NCBI GenBank assembly: GCA_029964075.1
Contig: CM057144.1
Span: 3,495,281-3,559,280 of the forward strand
Reading direction: 5' to 3'
Source of the DNA: Patiria pectinifera
Taxonomy: Eukaryota; Echinodermata; Asteroidea; Valvatida; Asterinidae
Length of the DNA stretch: 64,000 bases
Shown piece after piece: positions 15,001 through 30,000 of the stretch. Both the position numbers and the translations under genes were made by a program. The notes beneath the pieces are model-generated. The model was not told the origin of the DNA, did not search any database, and was given only the letters and a program-made list of their open reading frames with translations. The stretch's first letter is position 1; every line of letters begins with the position of its first letter.

Positions 15001-18000
15001 AGACTTCAAACTTGTTGGACGTTGTAGCCTGACTAACTAGCTCTCCATATATGTCAAAAAGTGTAAGACTTTTTCATAAAAAGATACCGCCAAGACGAGA
15101 TATAGCATGTAAATAAACCACGGAGTGAAGCAAGCTGACAGCCTACTCTATGGCTATTTCCACACAGAAATAAACTCGGGCAAAATATTCTTGCTTATGT
15201 CTCAATTTCTCCACGAGTATTGGGTCTATGGACTTCAAACTTGTTGGACGTTGTAGCCTGACTAACTAGCTCTCCATACATGTCAAAAAATGTAAGACTT
15301 TTTCATAACAAGATACCTTCAAGACGAGATATAGCATGTAAACAAACCACGGAGTGAAGCCCGCTGACAGCCTACTCTATGGCAATTTCCACACAGAAAT
15401 AAACTCGGGCAAAATATTCTTGCTTATGTCCCATTTTCTCCACGAGTACTGGGTCTATGGACTTCAAACTTGTTGGACGTTGTAGCCTGACTAACTAACT
15501 CTCCATACATGCCAAAAAAAGCAGGAATTTTACATAACAAGATACTTTCAAGACGAGATATAGCATGTAAACAAACCACGGAGTGAGGCACGCTGACAGC
15601 CTACTGTATGGCTATTTCCACACAGAAATAAACTCAGGCAAAATATTCTTGCTTATGTCTCATTTTCTCCACGAGTATTGGGTCTATGGACTTCAAACTT
15701 GTTGGACGTTGTAGCCTGACTAACTAGCTCTCCATACATGTCAAAAAAATTAGGAATTTTTCATAACAAGATACCGCCAAGACGAGATATAGCATGTAAA
15801 CAAACCACGGAGTGAAGCCCGCTGACAGCCTACTGTATGGCTATTTCCACACAGAAATAAACTCAGGCAAAATATTCTTGCTTATGTCTCAATTTCTCCA
15901 CGAGTATTGGGTCTATAGACTTCAAACTTGTTGGACGTTGTAGCCTGACTAATTAGCTCTCCATATATGTCAAAAAATGTAACACTTTTTCATAACAAGA
16001 TACCGCCAAGACGAGATATAGCATGTAAATAAACCACGGAGTGAAGCCAGATGACAGCCTACTCTATGGCAATTTCCACACAGAAATAAATTCGGGCAAA
16101 ACATTCTTGCTTATGTCACATTTTCTCCACGAGTATTGGGTCTATGGACTTCAAACTTGTTGGACGTTGTAGCCTGACAGACTAGCTCTCCATACATGTC
16201 AAAAAATGAAGAATTTTTCATAACAAGATACCGCCAAGACGAGATATAGCATGTAAACCAACCACGGAGTGAACCCGCTGACAGCCTACTCTATGGCAAT
16301 TTCCACACAGAAAGAAATTCGGGCAAAACATTCTTGCTTATGTCACATTTTCTCCACGAGTATTGGGTCTATGGACTTCAAACTTTTTGGACGTTGTAGC
16401 CTGACTAACTAGCTCTCTATACATGCCAAAAAATTAGGAATTTTCATAACAAGATACCGCCAAGACGAGATATAGCATGTAAACTAACCACGCAGTGAAG
16501 CTCGCTGACAGCCTACTGTATGGCTATTTACACACAGAAATAAACTCGGGCAAAATATTCTTGCTTATGTCACATTTTCTCCACGAGTATTGGGTCTATG
16601 GACTTCAAACTTGTTGGACGTTGTAGCCTGACTAACTAGCTCTCCATACATGTCAAAAAATGTAAGAATTTTTCATAACAAGATACCGCCAAGACGAGAT
16701 ATAGCATGTAAACAAACCACGGAGTGAAGCCCGCTGACAGCCTACTCTATGGCAATTTCCACACAGAAAGAAATTCGGGCAAAATATTCTTGCTTATGTC
16801 CCATTTTCTCCACGAGTATTGGGTCTATGGACTTCAAACTTGTTGGACGTTGTAGCCTGACTAACTAGCTCTCCATACATGTCAAAAAATGTAAATTTTT
16901 TCATAACAAGATACCGCCAAGACGAGATATAGCATGTAAACAAACCACGGAGTGAAGCCCGCTGACAGCCTACTCTATGGCAATTTCCACACAGAAATAA
17001 ATTCGGGCAAAATATTCTTGCTTATGTCACATTTTCTCCACGAGTATTGGGTCTATGGACTTCAAATTTGGTGGACGTTGTAGCCTGACTAACTAGCTCT
17101 CCATACATGTCAAAAAATGTAAGAATTTTTCATAACAAGATACCGCCAAGACGAGATATAGCATGTAAACAAACCACGGAGTGAAGCTCGCTGACAGCCT
17201 ACTCTATGGCAATTTCCACACAGAAATAAATTCGGGCAAAACATTCTTGCTTATGTCACATTTTCTCCACGAGTATTGGGTCTATGGACTTCAAACTTGT
17301 TGGACGTTGTAGCCTGACAGACTAGCTCTCCATACATGTCAAAAAAATGAAGAATTTTTCATAACAAGATACCGCCAAGACGAGATATAGCATGTAAACA
17401 AACCACGGAGTGAAGCCCGCTGACAGCCTACTCTATGGCAATTTCCACACAGAAAGAAATTCGGGCAAAATATTCTTGCTTATGTCCCATTTTCTCCACG
17501 AGTATTGGGTCTATGGACTTCAAACTTGTTGGACGTTGTAGCCTGACTAACTAGCTCTCCATACATGTCAAAAAATGTAAGAATTTTTCATAACAAGATA
17601 CCGCCAAGACGAGATATAGCATGTAAACAAACCACGGAGTGAAGCCAGATGACAGCCTACTCTATGGCAATTTCCACACAGAAATAAATTCGGGCAAAAT
17701 ATTCTTGCTTATGTCACATTTTCTCCACGAGTATTGGGTCTATGGACTTCAAACTTGTTGGACGTTGTAGCCTGACTAACTAGCTCTCCATACATGTCAA
17801 AAAATCAGGAATTTTTCATAACAAGATACCGCCAAGACGAGATATAGCATGTAAACCAACCACGGAGTGAAGCCAGATGACAGCCTACTCTATGGCAATT
17901 TCCACACAGAAATAAATTCGGGCAAAACATTCTTGCTTATGTCACATTTTCTCCACGAGTATTGGGTCTATGGACTTCAAACTTGTTGGACGTTGTAGCC

Positions 18001-21000
18001 TGACTAACTAGCTCTCCATACATGTCAAAAAAATCAGGAATTTTTCATAACAAGATACCGCCAAGACGAGATATAGCATGTAAACAAACCACGGAGTGAA
18101 GCCCGCTGACAGCCTACTCTATGGCAATTTCCACACAGAAATAAATTCGGGCAAAATATTCTTGCTTATGTCACATTTTCTCCACGAGTATTGGGTCTAT
18201 GGACTTCAAACTTGTTGGACGTTGTAGCCTGACTAACTAGCTCTCTATACATGCCAAAAAATTAGGAATTTTCATAACAAGATACCGCCAAGACGAGATA
18301 TAGCATGTAAACAAACCACGGAGTGAAGCCCGCTGACAGCCTACTCTATGGCAATTTCCACACAGAAATAAATTCGGGCAAAATATTCTTGCTTATGTCC
18401 CATTTTCTCCACGAGTATTGGGTCTATGGACTTCAAACGTTTTGGACGTTGTAGCCTGACTAACTAGCTCTCCATACATGTCAAAAAATGTAAGAATTTT
18501 TCATAACAAGATACCGCCAAGACGAGATATAGCATGTAAACAAACCACGGAGTGAAGCTCGCTGACAGCCTACTCTATGGCAATTTCCACACAGAAATAA
18601 ATTCGGGCAAAACATTCTTGCTTATGTCACATTTTCTCCACGAGTATTGGGTCTATGGACTTCAAACTTGTTGGACGTTGTAGCCTGACTAACTAGCTCT
18701 CCATACATGTCAAAAAAATCAGGAATTTTTCATAACAAGATACCGCCAAGACGAGATATAGCATGTAAACCAACCACGGAGTGAAGCCAGATGACAGCCT
18801 ACTCTATGGCAATTTCCACACAGAAATAAATTCGGGCAAAACATTCTTGCTTATGTCACATTTTCTCCACGAGTATTGGGTCTATGGACTTCAAATTTGG
18901 TGGACGTTGTAGCCTGACTAACTAGCTCTCCATACATGTCAAAAAATGTAAGAATTTTTCATAACAAGATACCGCCAAGACGAGATATAGCATGTAAACA
19001 AACCACGGAGTGAAGCCCGCTGACAGCCTACTCTATGGCAATTTCCACACAGAAATAAATTCGGGCAAAACATTCTTGCTTATGTCACATTTTCTCCACG
19101 AGTATTGGGTCTATGGACTTCAAACTTGTTGGACGTTGTAGCCTGACAGACTAGCTCTCCATACATGTCAAAAAATGAAGAATTTTTCATAACAAGATAC
19201 CGCCAAGACGAGATATAGCATGTAAACAAACCACGGAGTGAAGCCAGATGACAGCCTACTCTATGGCAATTTCCACACAGAAATAAATTCGGGCAAAACA
19301 TTCTTGCTTATGTCACATTTTCTCCACGAGTATTGGGTCTATGGACTTCAAACTTGTTGGACGTTGTAGCCTGACTAACTAGCTCTCCATACATGTCAAA
19401 AAATGTAAGAATTTTTCATAACAAGATACCGCCAAGACGAGATATAGCATGTAAACAAACCACGGAGTGAAGCCAGATGACAGCCTACTCTATGGCAATT
19501 TCCACACAGAAATAAATTCGGGCAAAATATTCTTGCTTATGTCCCATTTTCTCCACGAGTATTGGGTCTATGGACTTCAAACTTTTTGGACGTTGTAGCC
19601 TGACTAACTAGCTCTCCATACATGTCAAAAAATGTAAGAATTTTTCATAACAAGATACCGCCAAGACGAGATATAGCATGTAAACAAACCACGGAGTGAA
19701 GCCCGCTGACAGCCTACTCTATGGCAATTTCCACACAGAAATAAATTCGGGCAAAATATTCTTGCTTATGTCCCATTTTCTCCACGAGTATTGGGTCTAT
19801 GGACTTCAAACTTGGTGGACGTTGTAGCCTGACTAACTAGCTCTCCATACATGTCAAAAAATGTAAGAATTTTTCATAACAAGATACCGCCAAGACGAGA
19901 TATAGCATGTAAACAAACCACGGAGTGAAGCCCGCTGACAGCCTACTCTATGGCAATTTCCACACAGAAAGAAATTCGGGCAAAATATTCTTACTTATGT
20001 CCCATTTTCTCCACGAGTATTGGGTCTATGGACTTCAAACGTTTTGGACGTTGTAGCCTGACTAACTAGCTCTCCATACATGTCAAAAAATGTAAGAATT
20101 TTTCATAACAAGATACCGCCAAGACGAGATATAGCATGTAAACAAACCACGGAGTGAAGCCCGCTGACAGCCTACTCTATGGCAATTTCCACACAGAAAT
20201 AAATTCGGGCAAAATATTCTTGCTTATGTCACATTTTCTCCACGAGTATTGGGTCTATGGACTTCAAACTTGTTGGACGTTGTAGCCTGACTAACTAGCT
20301 CTCCATACATGTCAAAAAAATCAGGAATTTTTCATAACAAGATACCGCCAAGACGAGATATAGCATGTAAACCAACCACGGAGTGAAGCCAGATGACAGC
20401 CTACTCTATGGCAATTTCCACACAGAAATAAATTCGGGCAAAACATTCTTGCTTATGTCACATTTTCTCCACGAGTATTGGGTCTATGGACTTCAAATTT
20501 GGTGGACGTTGTAGCCTGACTAACTAGCTCTCCATACATGTCAAAAAATGTAAGAATTTTTCATAACAAGATACCGCCAAGACGAGATATAGCATGTAAA
20601 CAAACCACGGAGTGAAGCTCGCTGACAGCCTACTCTATGGCAATTTCCACACAGAAATAAATTCGGGCAAAACATTCTTGCTTATGTCACATTTTCTCCA
20701 CGAGTATTGGGTCTATGGACTTCAAACTTGTTGGACGTTGTAGCCTGACTAACTAGCTCTCCATACATGTCAAAAAATGTAAGAATTTTTCATAACAAGA
20801 TACCGCCAAGACGAGATATAGCATGTAAACAAACCACGGAGTGAAGCCCGCTGACAGCCTACTCTATGGCAATTTCCACACAGAAAGAAATTCGGGCAAA
20901 ATATTCTTGCTTATGTCCCATTTTCTCCACGAGTATTGGGTCTATGGACTTCAAACTTGGTGGACGTTGTAGCCTGACTAACTAGCTCTCCATACATGTC

Positions 21001-24000
21001 AAAAATGTAAGATTTTTTTATAACAAGATACCGCCAAGACGAGATATAGCATGTAAACAAACCACGGAGTGAAGCCCGCTGACAGCCTACTCTATGGCAA
21101 TTTCCACACAGAAATAAATTCGGGCAAAATATTCTTGCTTATGTCCCATTTTCTCCACGAGTATTGGGTCTATGGACTTCAAACTTTTTGGACGTTGTAG
21201 CCTGACTAACTAGCTCTCTATACATGCCAAAAAATTAGGAATTTTTCATAACAAGATACCGCCAAGACGAGATATAGCATGTAAACAAACCACGGAGTGA
21301 AGCCCGCTGACAGCCTACTCTATGGCAATTTCCACACAGAAATAAATTCGGGCAAAATATTCTTGCTTATGTCCCATTTTCTCCACGAGTATTGGGTCTA
21401 TGGACTTCAAACTTGGTGGACGTTGTAGCCTGACTAACTAGCTCTCCATACATGTCAAAAAATGTAAGAATTTTTCATAACAAGATACCGCCAAGACGAG
21501 ATATAGCATGTAAACAAACCACGGAGTGAAGCCCGCTGACAGCCTACTCTATGGCAATTTACACACAGAAATAAACTCGGGCAAAATATTCTTGCTTATG
21601 TCCCATTTTCTCCACGAGTATTGGGTCTATGGACTTCAAACTTGTTGGACGTTGTAGCCTGACTAACTAGCTCTCCATACATGTCAAAAAAATCAGGAAT
21701 TTTTCATAACAAGATACCGCCAAGACGAGATATAGCATGTAAACAAACCACGGAGTGAAGCCCGCTGACAGCCTACTCTATGGCAATTTCCACACAGAAA
21801 TAAATTCGGGCAAAATATTCTTGCTTATGTCCCATTTTCTCCACGAGTATTGGGTCTATGGACTTCAAACTTGGTGGACGTTGTAGCCTGACTAACTAGC
21901 TCTCCATACATGTCAAAAAATGTAAGAATTTTTCATAACAAGATACCGCCAAGACGAGATATAGCATGTAAACAAACCACGGAGTGAAGCCCGCTGACAG
22001 CCTACTCTATGGCAATTTCCACACAGAAATAAATTCGGGCAAAACATTCTTGCTTATGTCACATTTTCTCCACGAGTATTGGGTCTATGGACTTCAAACT
22101 TGTTGGACGTTGTAGCCTGACTAACTAGCTCTCCATACATGTCAAAAAAATTAGGAATTTTTCATAACAAGATACCGCCAAGACGAGATATAGCATGTAA
22201 ACCAACCACGGAGTGAAGCCAGATGACAGCCTACTCTATGGCAATTTCCACACAGAAATAAATTCGGGCAAAACATTCTTGCTTATGTCACATTTTCTCC
22301 ACGAGTATTGGGTCTATGGACTTCAAACTTGGTGGACGTTGTAGCCTGACTAACTAGCTCTCCATACATGTCAAAAAATGTAAGAATTTTTCATAACAAG
22401 ATACCGCCAAGACGAGATATAGCATGTAAACAAACCACGGAGTGAAGCCCGCTGACAGCCTACTCTATGGCAATTTCCACACAGAAAGAAATTCGGGCAA
22501 AATATTCTTACTTATGTCCCATTTTCTCCACGAGTATTGGGTCTATGGACTTCAAACGTTTTGGACGTTGTAGCCTGACTAACTAGCTCTCCATACATGT
22601 CAAAAAATGTAAGAATTTTTCATAACAAGATACCGCCAAGACGAGATATAGCATGTAAACAAACCACGGAGTGAAGCTCGCTGACAGCCTACTGTATGGC
22701 TATTTACACACAGAAATAAACTCGGGCAAAATATTCTTGCTTATGTCCCATTTTCTCCACGACTATTGGGTCTATGGACTTCAAACTTGGTGGACGTTGT
22801 AGCCTGACTTACTAGCTCTCCATTCATGTCAAAAAAATCACGAAATTGTCATAACAAAATACCGCCAAGACGAGATATAGCATGTAAACTAACCACGGAG
22901 TGAAGCCCGCTGACAGCCTACTCTATGGCAATTTCTACACAGAAAGAAATTCGGGCAAAATATTCTTACTTATGTCCCATTTTCTCCACGAGTATTGGGT
23001 CTATGGACTTCAAACGTTTTGGACGTTGTAGCCTGACTAACTAGCTCTCCATACATGTCAAAAAATGTAAGAATTTTTCATAACAAGATACCGCCAAGAC
23101 GAGATATAGCATGTAAACAAACCACGGAGTGAAGCCCGCTGACAGCCTACTCTATGGCAATTTCCACACAGAAATAAATTCGGGCAAAATATTCTTGCTT
23201 ATGTCCCATTTTCTCCACGAGTATTGGGTCTATGGACTTCAAACTTGGTGGACGTTGTAGCCTGACTAACTAGCTCTCCATACATGTCAAAAAATGTAAG
23301 GATTTTTTATACCAAGATACCGCCAAGACGAGATATAGCATGTAAACAAACCACGGAGTGAAGCCCGCTGACAGCCTACTCTATGGCAATTTCCACACAG
23401 AAATAAACTCGGGCAAAATATTCTTGCTTATGTCCCATTTTCTCCACGAGTATTGGGTCTATGGACTTCAAACTTGTTGGACGTTGTAGCCTGACTAACT
23501 AGCTCTCCATACATGTCAAAAAAATCAGGAATTTTTCATAACAAGATACCGCCAAGACGAGATATAGCATGTAAACAAACCACGGAGTGAAGCCCGCTGA
23601 CAGCCTACTCTATGGCAATTTCCACACAGAAATAAACTCGGGCAAAATATTCTTGCTTCTGTCCCATTTTCTCCACGAGTATTGGGTCTATGGACTTCAA
23701 ACTTTTTGGACGTTGTAGCCTGACTAACTAGCTCTCTATACATGCCAAAAAAATCAGGAATTTTTCATAACAAGATACCGCCAAGACGAGATATAGCATG
23801 TAAACAAACCACGGAGTGAAGCTCGCTGACAGCCTACTGTATGGCTATTTACACACAGAAATAAACTCGGGCAAAATATTCTTGCTTATGTCCCATTTTC
23901 TCCACGAGTATTGGGTCTATGGACTTCAAACTTGGTGGACGTTGTAGCCTGACTAACTAGCTCTCCATACATGTCAAAAAAATTAGAAATTTTTCATAAC

Positions 24001-27000
24001 AAGATACCGCCAAGACGAGATATAGCATGTAAACAAACCACGGAGTGAAGCCCGCTGACAGCCTACTCTATGGCAATTTCCACACAGAAATAAATTCGGG
24101 CAAAATATTCTTGCTTCTGTCCCATTTTCTCCACGAGTATTGGGTCTATGGACTTCAAACTTTTTGGACGTTGTAGCCTGACTAACTAGCTCTCCATACA
24201 TGTCAAAAAATGTAAGAATTTTTCATAACAAGATACCGCCAAGACGAGATATAGCATGTAAACAAACCACGGAGTGAAGCCCGCTGACAGCCTACTCTAT
24301 GGCAATTTCCACACAGAAATAAATTCGGGCAAAATATTCTTGCTTATGTCCCATTTTCTCCACGAGTATTGGGTCTATGGACTTCAAACTTGGTGGACGT
24401 TGTAGCCTGACTAACTAGCTCTCCATACATGTCAAAAAATGTAAGAATTTTTTATAACAAGATACCGCCAAGACGAGATATAGCATGTAAACAAACCACG
24501 GAGTGAAGCCCGCTGACAGCCTACTCTATGGCAATTTACACACAGAAATAAACCCGGGCAAAATATTCTTGCTTATGTCCCATTTTCTCCACGAGTATTG
24601 GGTCTATGGACTTTAAACTTGGTGGACGTTGTAGCCTGACTAACTAGCTCTCCATACATGTCAAAAATGTAAGAATTTTTCATAACAAGATACCGCCAAG
24701 ACGAGATATAGCATGTAAACAAACCACGGAGTGAAGCCCGCTGACAGCCTACTCTATGGCAATTTACACACAGAAATAAACTCGGGCAAAATATTCTTGC
24801 TTATGTCCCATTTTCTCCACGAGTATTGGGTCTATGGACTTCAAACTTGTTGGACGTTGTAGCCTGACTAACTAGCTCTCCATACATGTCAAAAAATCAG
24901 GAATTTTTCATAACAAGATACCGCCAAGACGAGATATAGCATGTAAACCAACCACGGAGTGAAGCCAGATGACAGCCTACTCTATGGCAATTTCCACACA
25001 GAAATAAATTCGGGCAAAATATTCTTGCTTATGTCCCATTTTCTCCACGAGTATTGGGTCTATGGACTTCAAACTTGGTGGACGTTGTAGCCTGACTAAC
25101 TAGCTCTCCATACATGTCAAAAAATGTAAGGATTTTTTATACCAAGATACCGCCAAGACGAGATATAGCATGTAAACAAACCACGGAGTGAAGCCCGCTG
25201 ACAGCCTACTCTATGGCAATTTCCACACAGAAATAAATTCGGGCAAAATATTCTTGCTTATGTCCCATTTTCTCCACGAGTATTGGGTCTATGGACTTCA
25301 AACTTGGTGGACGTTGTAGCCTGACTAACTAGCTCTCCATTCATGTAAAAAAAATCAGGAATTTTTCATAACAAGATACCGCCAAGACGAGATATAGCAT
25401 GTAAACAAACCACGGAGTGAAGCCCGCTGACAGCCTACTCTATGGCAATTTCCACACAGAAAGAAATTCGGGCAAAATATTCTTGCTTATGTCCCATTTT
25501 CTCCACGAGTATTGGGTCTATGGACTTCAAACTTTTTGGACGTTGTAGCCTGACTAACTAGCTCTCCATACATGTCAAAAAAATTAGGAATTTTTCATAA
25601 CAAGATACCGCCAAGACGAGATATAGCATGTAAACAAACCACGGAGTGAAGCCCGCTGACAGCCTACTCTATGGCAATTTCCACACAGAAATAAACTCGG
25701 GCAAAATATTCTTGCTTATGTCCCATTTTCTCCACGAGTATTGGGTCTATGGACTTCAAACTTGGTGGACGTTGTAGCCTGACTAACTAGCTCTCCATAC
25801 ATGTCAAAAAAATTAGGAATTTTTCATAACAAGATACCGCCAAGACGAGATATAGCATGTAAACCAACCACGGAGTGAAGCCCGCTGACAGCCTACTCTA
25901 TGGCAATTTCAACACAGAAATCAATTCGGGCAAAATTATCTTGCTGATGTCCCATTTTCGCCACGAGTATTGGGTCTATGGACTTCAAACTTTTTGGACG
26001 TTGTAGCCTGACTAACTAGCTCTCCATTCATGTCAAAAAAAATGTAAGAATTTTTCATAACAAGATACCGCCAAGACGAGATATTGCATGTAACCAAACC
26101 ACGGAGTGAAGCCCGCTGACAGACTACTCTATGGCAATTTACACACAGAAATAAACCCGGGCAAAATATTCTTGCTTATGTCCCATTTTCTCCACGAGTA
26201 TTGGGTCTATGGACTTTAAACTTGGTGGACGTTGTAGCCTGACTAACTAGCTCTCCATACATGTCAAAAAATGTAAGAATTTTTCATAACAAGATACCGC
26301 CAAGACGAGATATAGCATGTAAACAAACCACGGAGTGAAGCCCGCTGACAGCCTACTCTATGGCAATTTCCACACAGATATAAATTAGGGCAAAATATTC
26401 TTGCTTCTGTCCCATTTTCTCCACGAGTATTGGGTCTATGGACTTCAAACTTTTTGGACGTTGTAGCCTGACTAACTAGCTCTCTATACATGCCAAAAAA
26501 TTAGGAATTTTTCATAACAAGATACCGCCAAGACGAGATATAGCATGTAAACAAACCACGGAGTGAAGCCCGCTGACAGCCTACTCTATGGCAATTTCCA
26601 CACAGAAATAAATTCGGGCAAAATATTCTTGCTTATGTCCCATTTTCTCCACGAGTATTGGGTCTATGGACTTCAAACTTTTTGGACGTTGTAGCCTGAC
26701 TAACTAGCTCTCCATACATGTCAAAAAATGTAAGAATTTTTTATAACAAGATACCGCCAAGACGAGATATAGCATGTAAACAAACCACGGAGTGAAGCCC
26801 GCTGACAGCCTACTCTATGGCAATTTCCACACAGAAATAAATTCGGGCAAAATATTCTTGCTGATGTCCCATTTTCTCCACGAGTATTGGGTCTATGGAC
26901 TTCAAACTTTTTGGACGTTGTAGCCTGACTAACTAGCTCTCCATACATGTCAAAAAAAAGAAGAATTTTTCATAACAAGATACCGCCAAGACGAGATATA

Positions 27001-30000
27001 GCATGTAAACAAACCACGGAGTGAAGCCCGCTGACAGCCTACTCTATGGCAATTTCCACACAGAAATAAACTCGGGCAAACTATTCTTGCTTCTGTCCCA
27101 TTTTCTCCACGAGTATTGGGTCTATGGACTTCAAACTTTTTGGACGTTGTAGCCTGACTAACTAGCTCTCCATACATGTCAAAAAATGTAAGAATTTTTC
27201 TTAACAAGATACCGCCAAGACGAGATATAGCATGTAAACAAACCACGGAGTGAAGCCCGCTGACAGCCTACTCTATGGCAATTTCCACACAGAAATAAAT
27301 TCGGGCAAAATATTCTTGCTTATGTCCCATTTTCTCCACGAGTATTGGGTCTATGGACTTCAAACTTGGTGGACGTTGTAGCCTGACTAACTAGCTCTCC
27401 ATACATGTCAAAAAATGTAAGGATTTTTTATACCAAGATACCGCCAAGACGAGATATAGCATGTAAACAAACCACGGAGTGAAGCCCGCTGACAGCCTAC
27501 TCTATGGCAATTTCCACACAGAAATAAATTCGGGCAAAATATTCTTGCTTATGTCCCATTTTCTCCACGAGTATTGGGTCTATGGACTTCAAACTTTTTG
27601 GACGTTGTAGCCTGACTAACTAGCTCTCCATACATGTCAAAAAATGTAGGAATTTTTCATAACAAGATACCGCCAAGACGAGATATAGCATGTAAACAAA
27701 CCACGGAGTGAAGCCCGCTGACAGCCTACTCTATGGCAATTTCCACACAGAAATAAATTCGGGCAAAATATTCTTGCTTATGTCCCATTTTCTCCACGAG
27801 TATTGGGTCTATGGACTTCAAACTTTTTGGACGTTGTAGCCTGACTAACTAGCTCTCCATACATGTCAAAAAATGTAAGAATTTTTCATAACAAGATACC
27901 GCCAAGACGAGATATAGCATGTAAACAAACCACGGAGTGAAGCCCGCTGACAGCCTACTCTATGGCAATTTCCACACAGAAAGAAATTCGGGCAAAATAT
28001 TCTTGCTTATGTCCCATTTTCTCCACGAGTATTGGGTCTATGGACTTCAAACTTTTTGGACGTTGTAGCCTGACTAACTAGCTCTCCATACATGTCAAAA
28101 AAATTAGGAATTTTTTATAACAAGATACCGCCAAGACGAGATATATCATGTAAACCAACTACGGAGTGAAGCCCGCTGACAGCCTACTCTATAGCAATTT
28201 CCACACAGAAAGAAATTCGGGCAAAATATTCTTGCTTATGTCCCATTTTCTCCACGAGTATTGGGTCTATGGACTTCAAACTTTTTGGACGTTGTAGCCT
28301 GACTAACTAGCTCTCCATACATGTCAAAAAATGTCAGAATTTTTCATAACAAGATACCGCCAAGACGAGATATAGCATGTAAACAAACCACGGAGTGAAG
28401 CCCGCTGACAGCCTACTCTATGGCAATTTCCACACAGAAAGAAATTCGGGCAAAATATTCTTGCTTATGTCCCATTTTCTCCACGAGTATTGGGTCTATG
28501 GACTTCAAACTTTTTGGACGTTGTAGCCTGACTAACTAGCTCTCCATACATGTCAAAAAATGTAAAATTTTTCATAACAAGATACCGCCAAGACGAGATA
28601 TAGCATGTAAACAAACCACGGAGTGAAGCCCGCTGACAGCCTACTCTATGGCAATTTACACACAGAAATAAACTCGGGCAAAATATTCTTGCTTATGTCC
28701 CATTTTCTCCACGAGTATTGGGTCTATGGACTTCAAACTTGGTGGACGTTGTAGCCTGACTAACTAGCTCTCCATACATGTCAAAGAAATTTGGAATTAT
28801 TTATAACAAAATACCGCCAAGACGAGATATAGCATGTAAACAAACCACGGAGTGAAGCCCGCTGACAGCCTACTCTATGGCAATTTCCACACAGAAATCA
28901 ATTCGGGCAAAATATTCTTGCTTATGTCCCATTTTCTCCACGAGTATTGGGTCTATGGACTTCAAACTTTTTGGACGTTGTAGCCTGACTAACTAGCTCT
29001 CCATACATGTCAAAAAATGTAAGATTTTTTCTTAACAAGATACCGCCAAGACGAGATATAGCATGTAAACAAACCACGGAGTGAAGCCCGCTGACAGCCC
29101 ACTCTATGGCAATTTCCAAACAGAAAGAAATTCGGGCAAAATATTCTTGCTTCTGTCCCATTTTCTCCACGAGTATTGGGTCTATGGACTTCAAACTTGG
29201 TGGACGTTGTAGCCTGACTAACTAGCTCTCCATACATGTCAAAAAATGTAAGAATTTTTCTTAACAAGATACCGCCAAGACGAGATATAGCATGTAAACA
29301 AACCACGGAGTGAAGCCCGCTGACAGCCTACTCTATGGCAATTTCCACACAGAAATAAACTCGGGCAAAATATTCTTGCTTATGTCCCATTTTCTCCACG
29401 AGTATTGGGTCTATGGACTTCAAACTTGTTGGACGTTGTAGCCTGACTAACTAGCTCTCCATACATGTCAAAAAGGCAGGAATTTTACATAACAAGATAC
29501 TTTCAAGACGAGATATAGCATGTAAACAAACCACGGAGTGAAGCCCGCTGACAGCCTACTCTATGGCAATTTACACACAGAAATAAACTCGGGCAAAATA
29601 TTCTTGCTTATGTCCCATTTTCTCCACGAGTATTGGGTCTATGGACTTCAAACTTTTTGGACGTTGTAGCCTGACTAACTAGCTCTCCATATATGTCAAA
29701 AAATGTCAGAATTTTTCATAACAAGATACCTTCAAGACGAGATATAGCATGTAAACTAACCACGGAGTGAAGCCCGCTGACAGCCTACTCTATGGCAATT
29801 TCTACACAGAAAGAAATTCGGGCAAAACATTCTTGCTTATGCCACATTTTCTCCACGAGTATTGGGTCTATGGACTTCAAACTTTTTGGACGTTGTAGCC
29901 TGACTAACTAGCTCTCTATACATGCCAAAAAATTAGGAATTTTTCATAACAAGATACCGCCAAGACGAGATATAGCATGTAAACAAACCACGGAGTGAAG

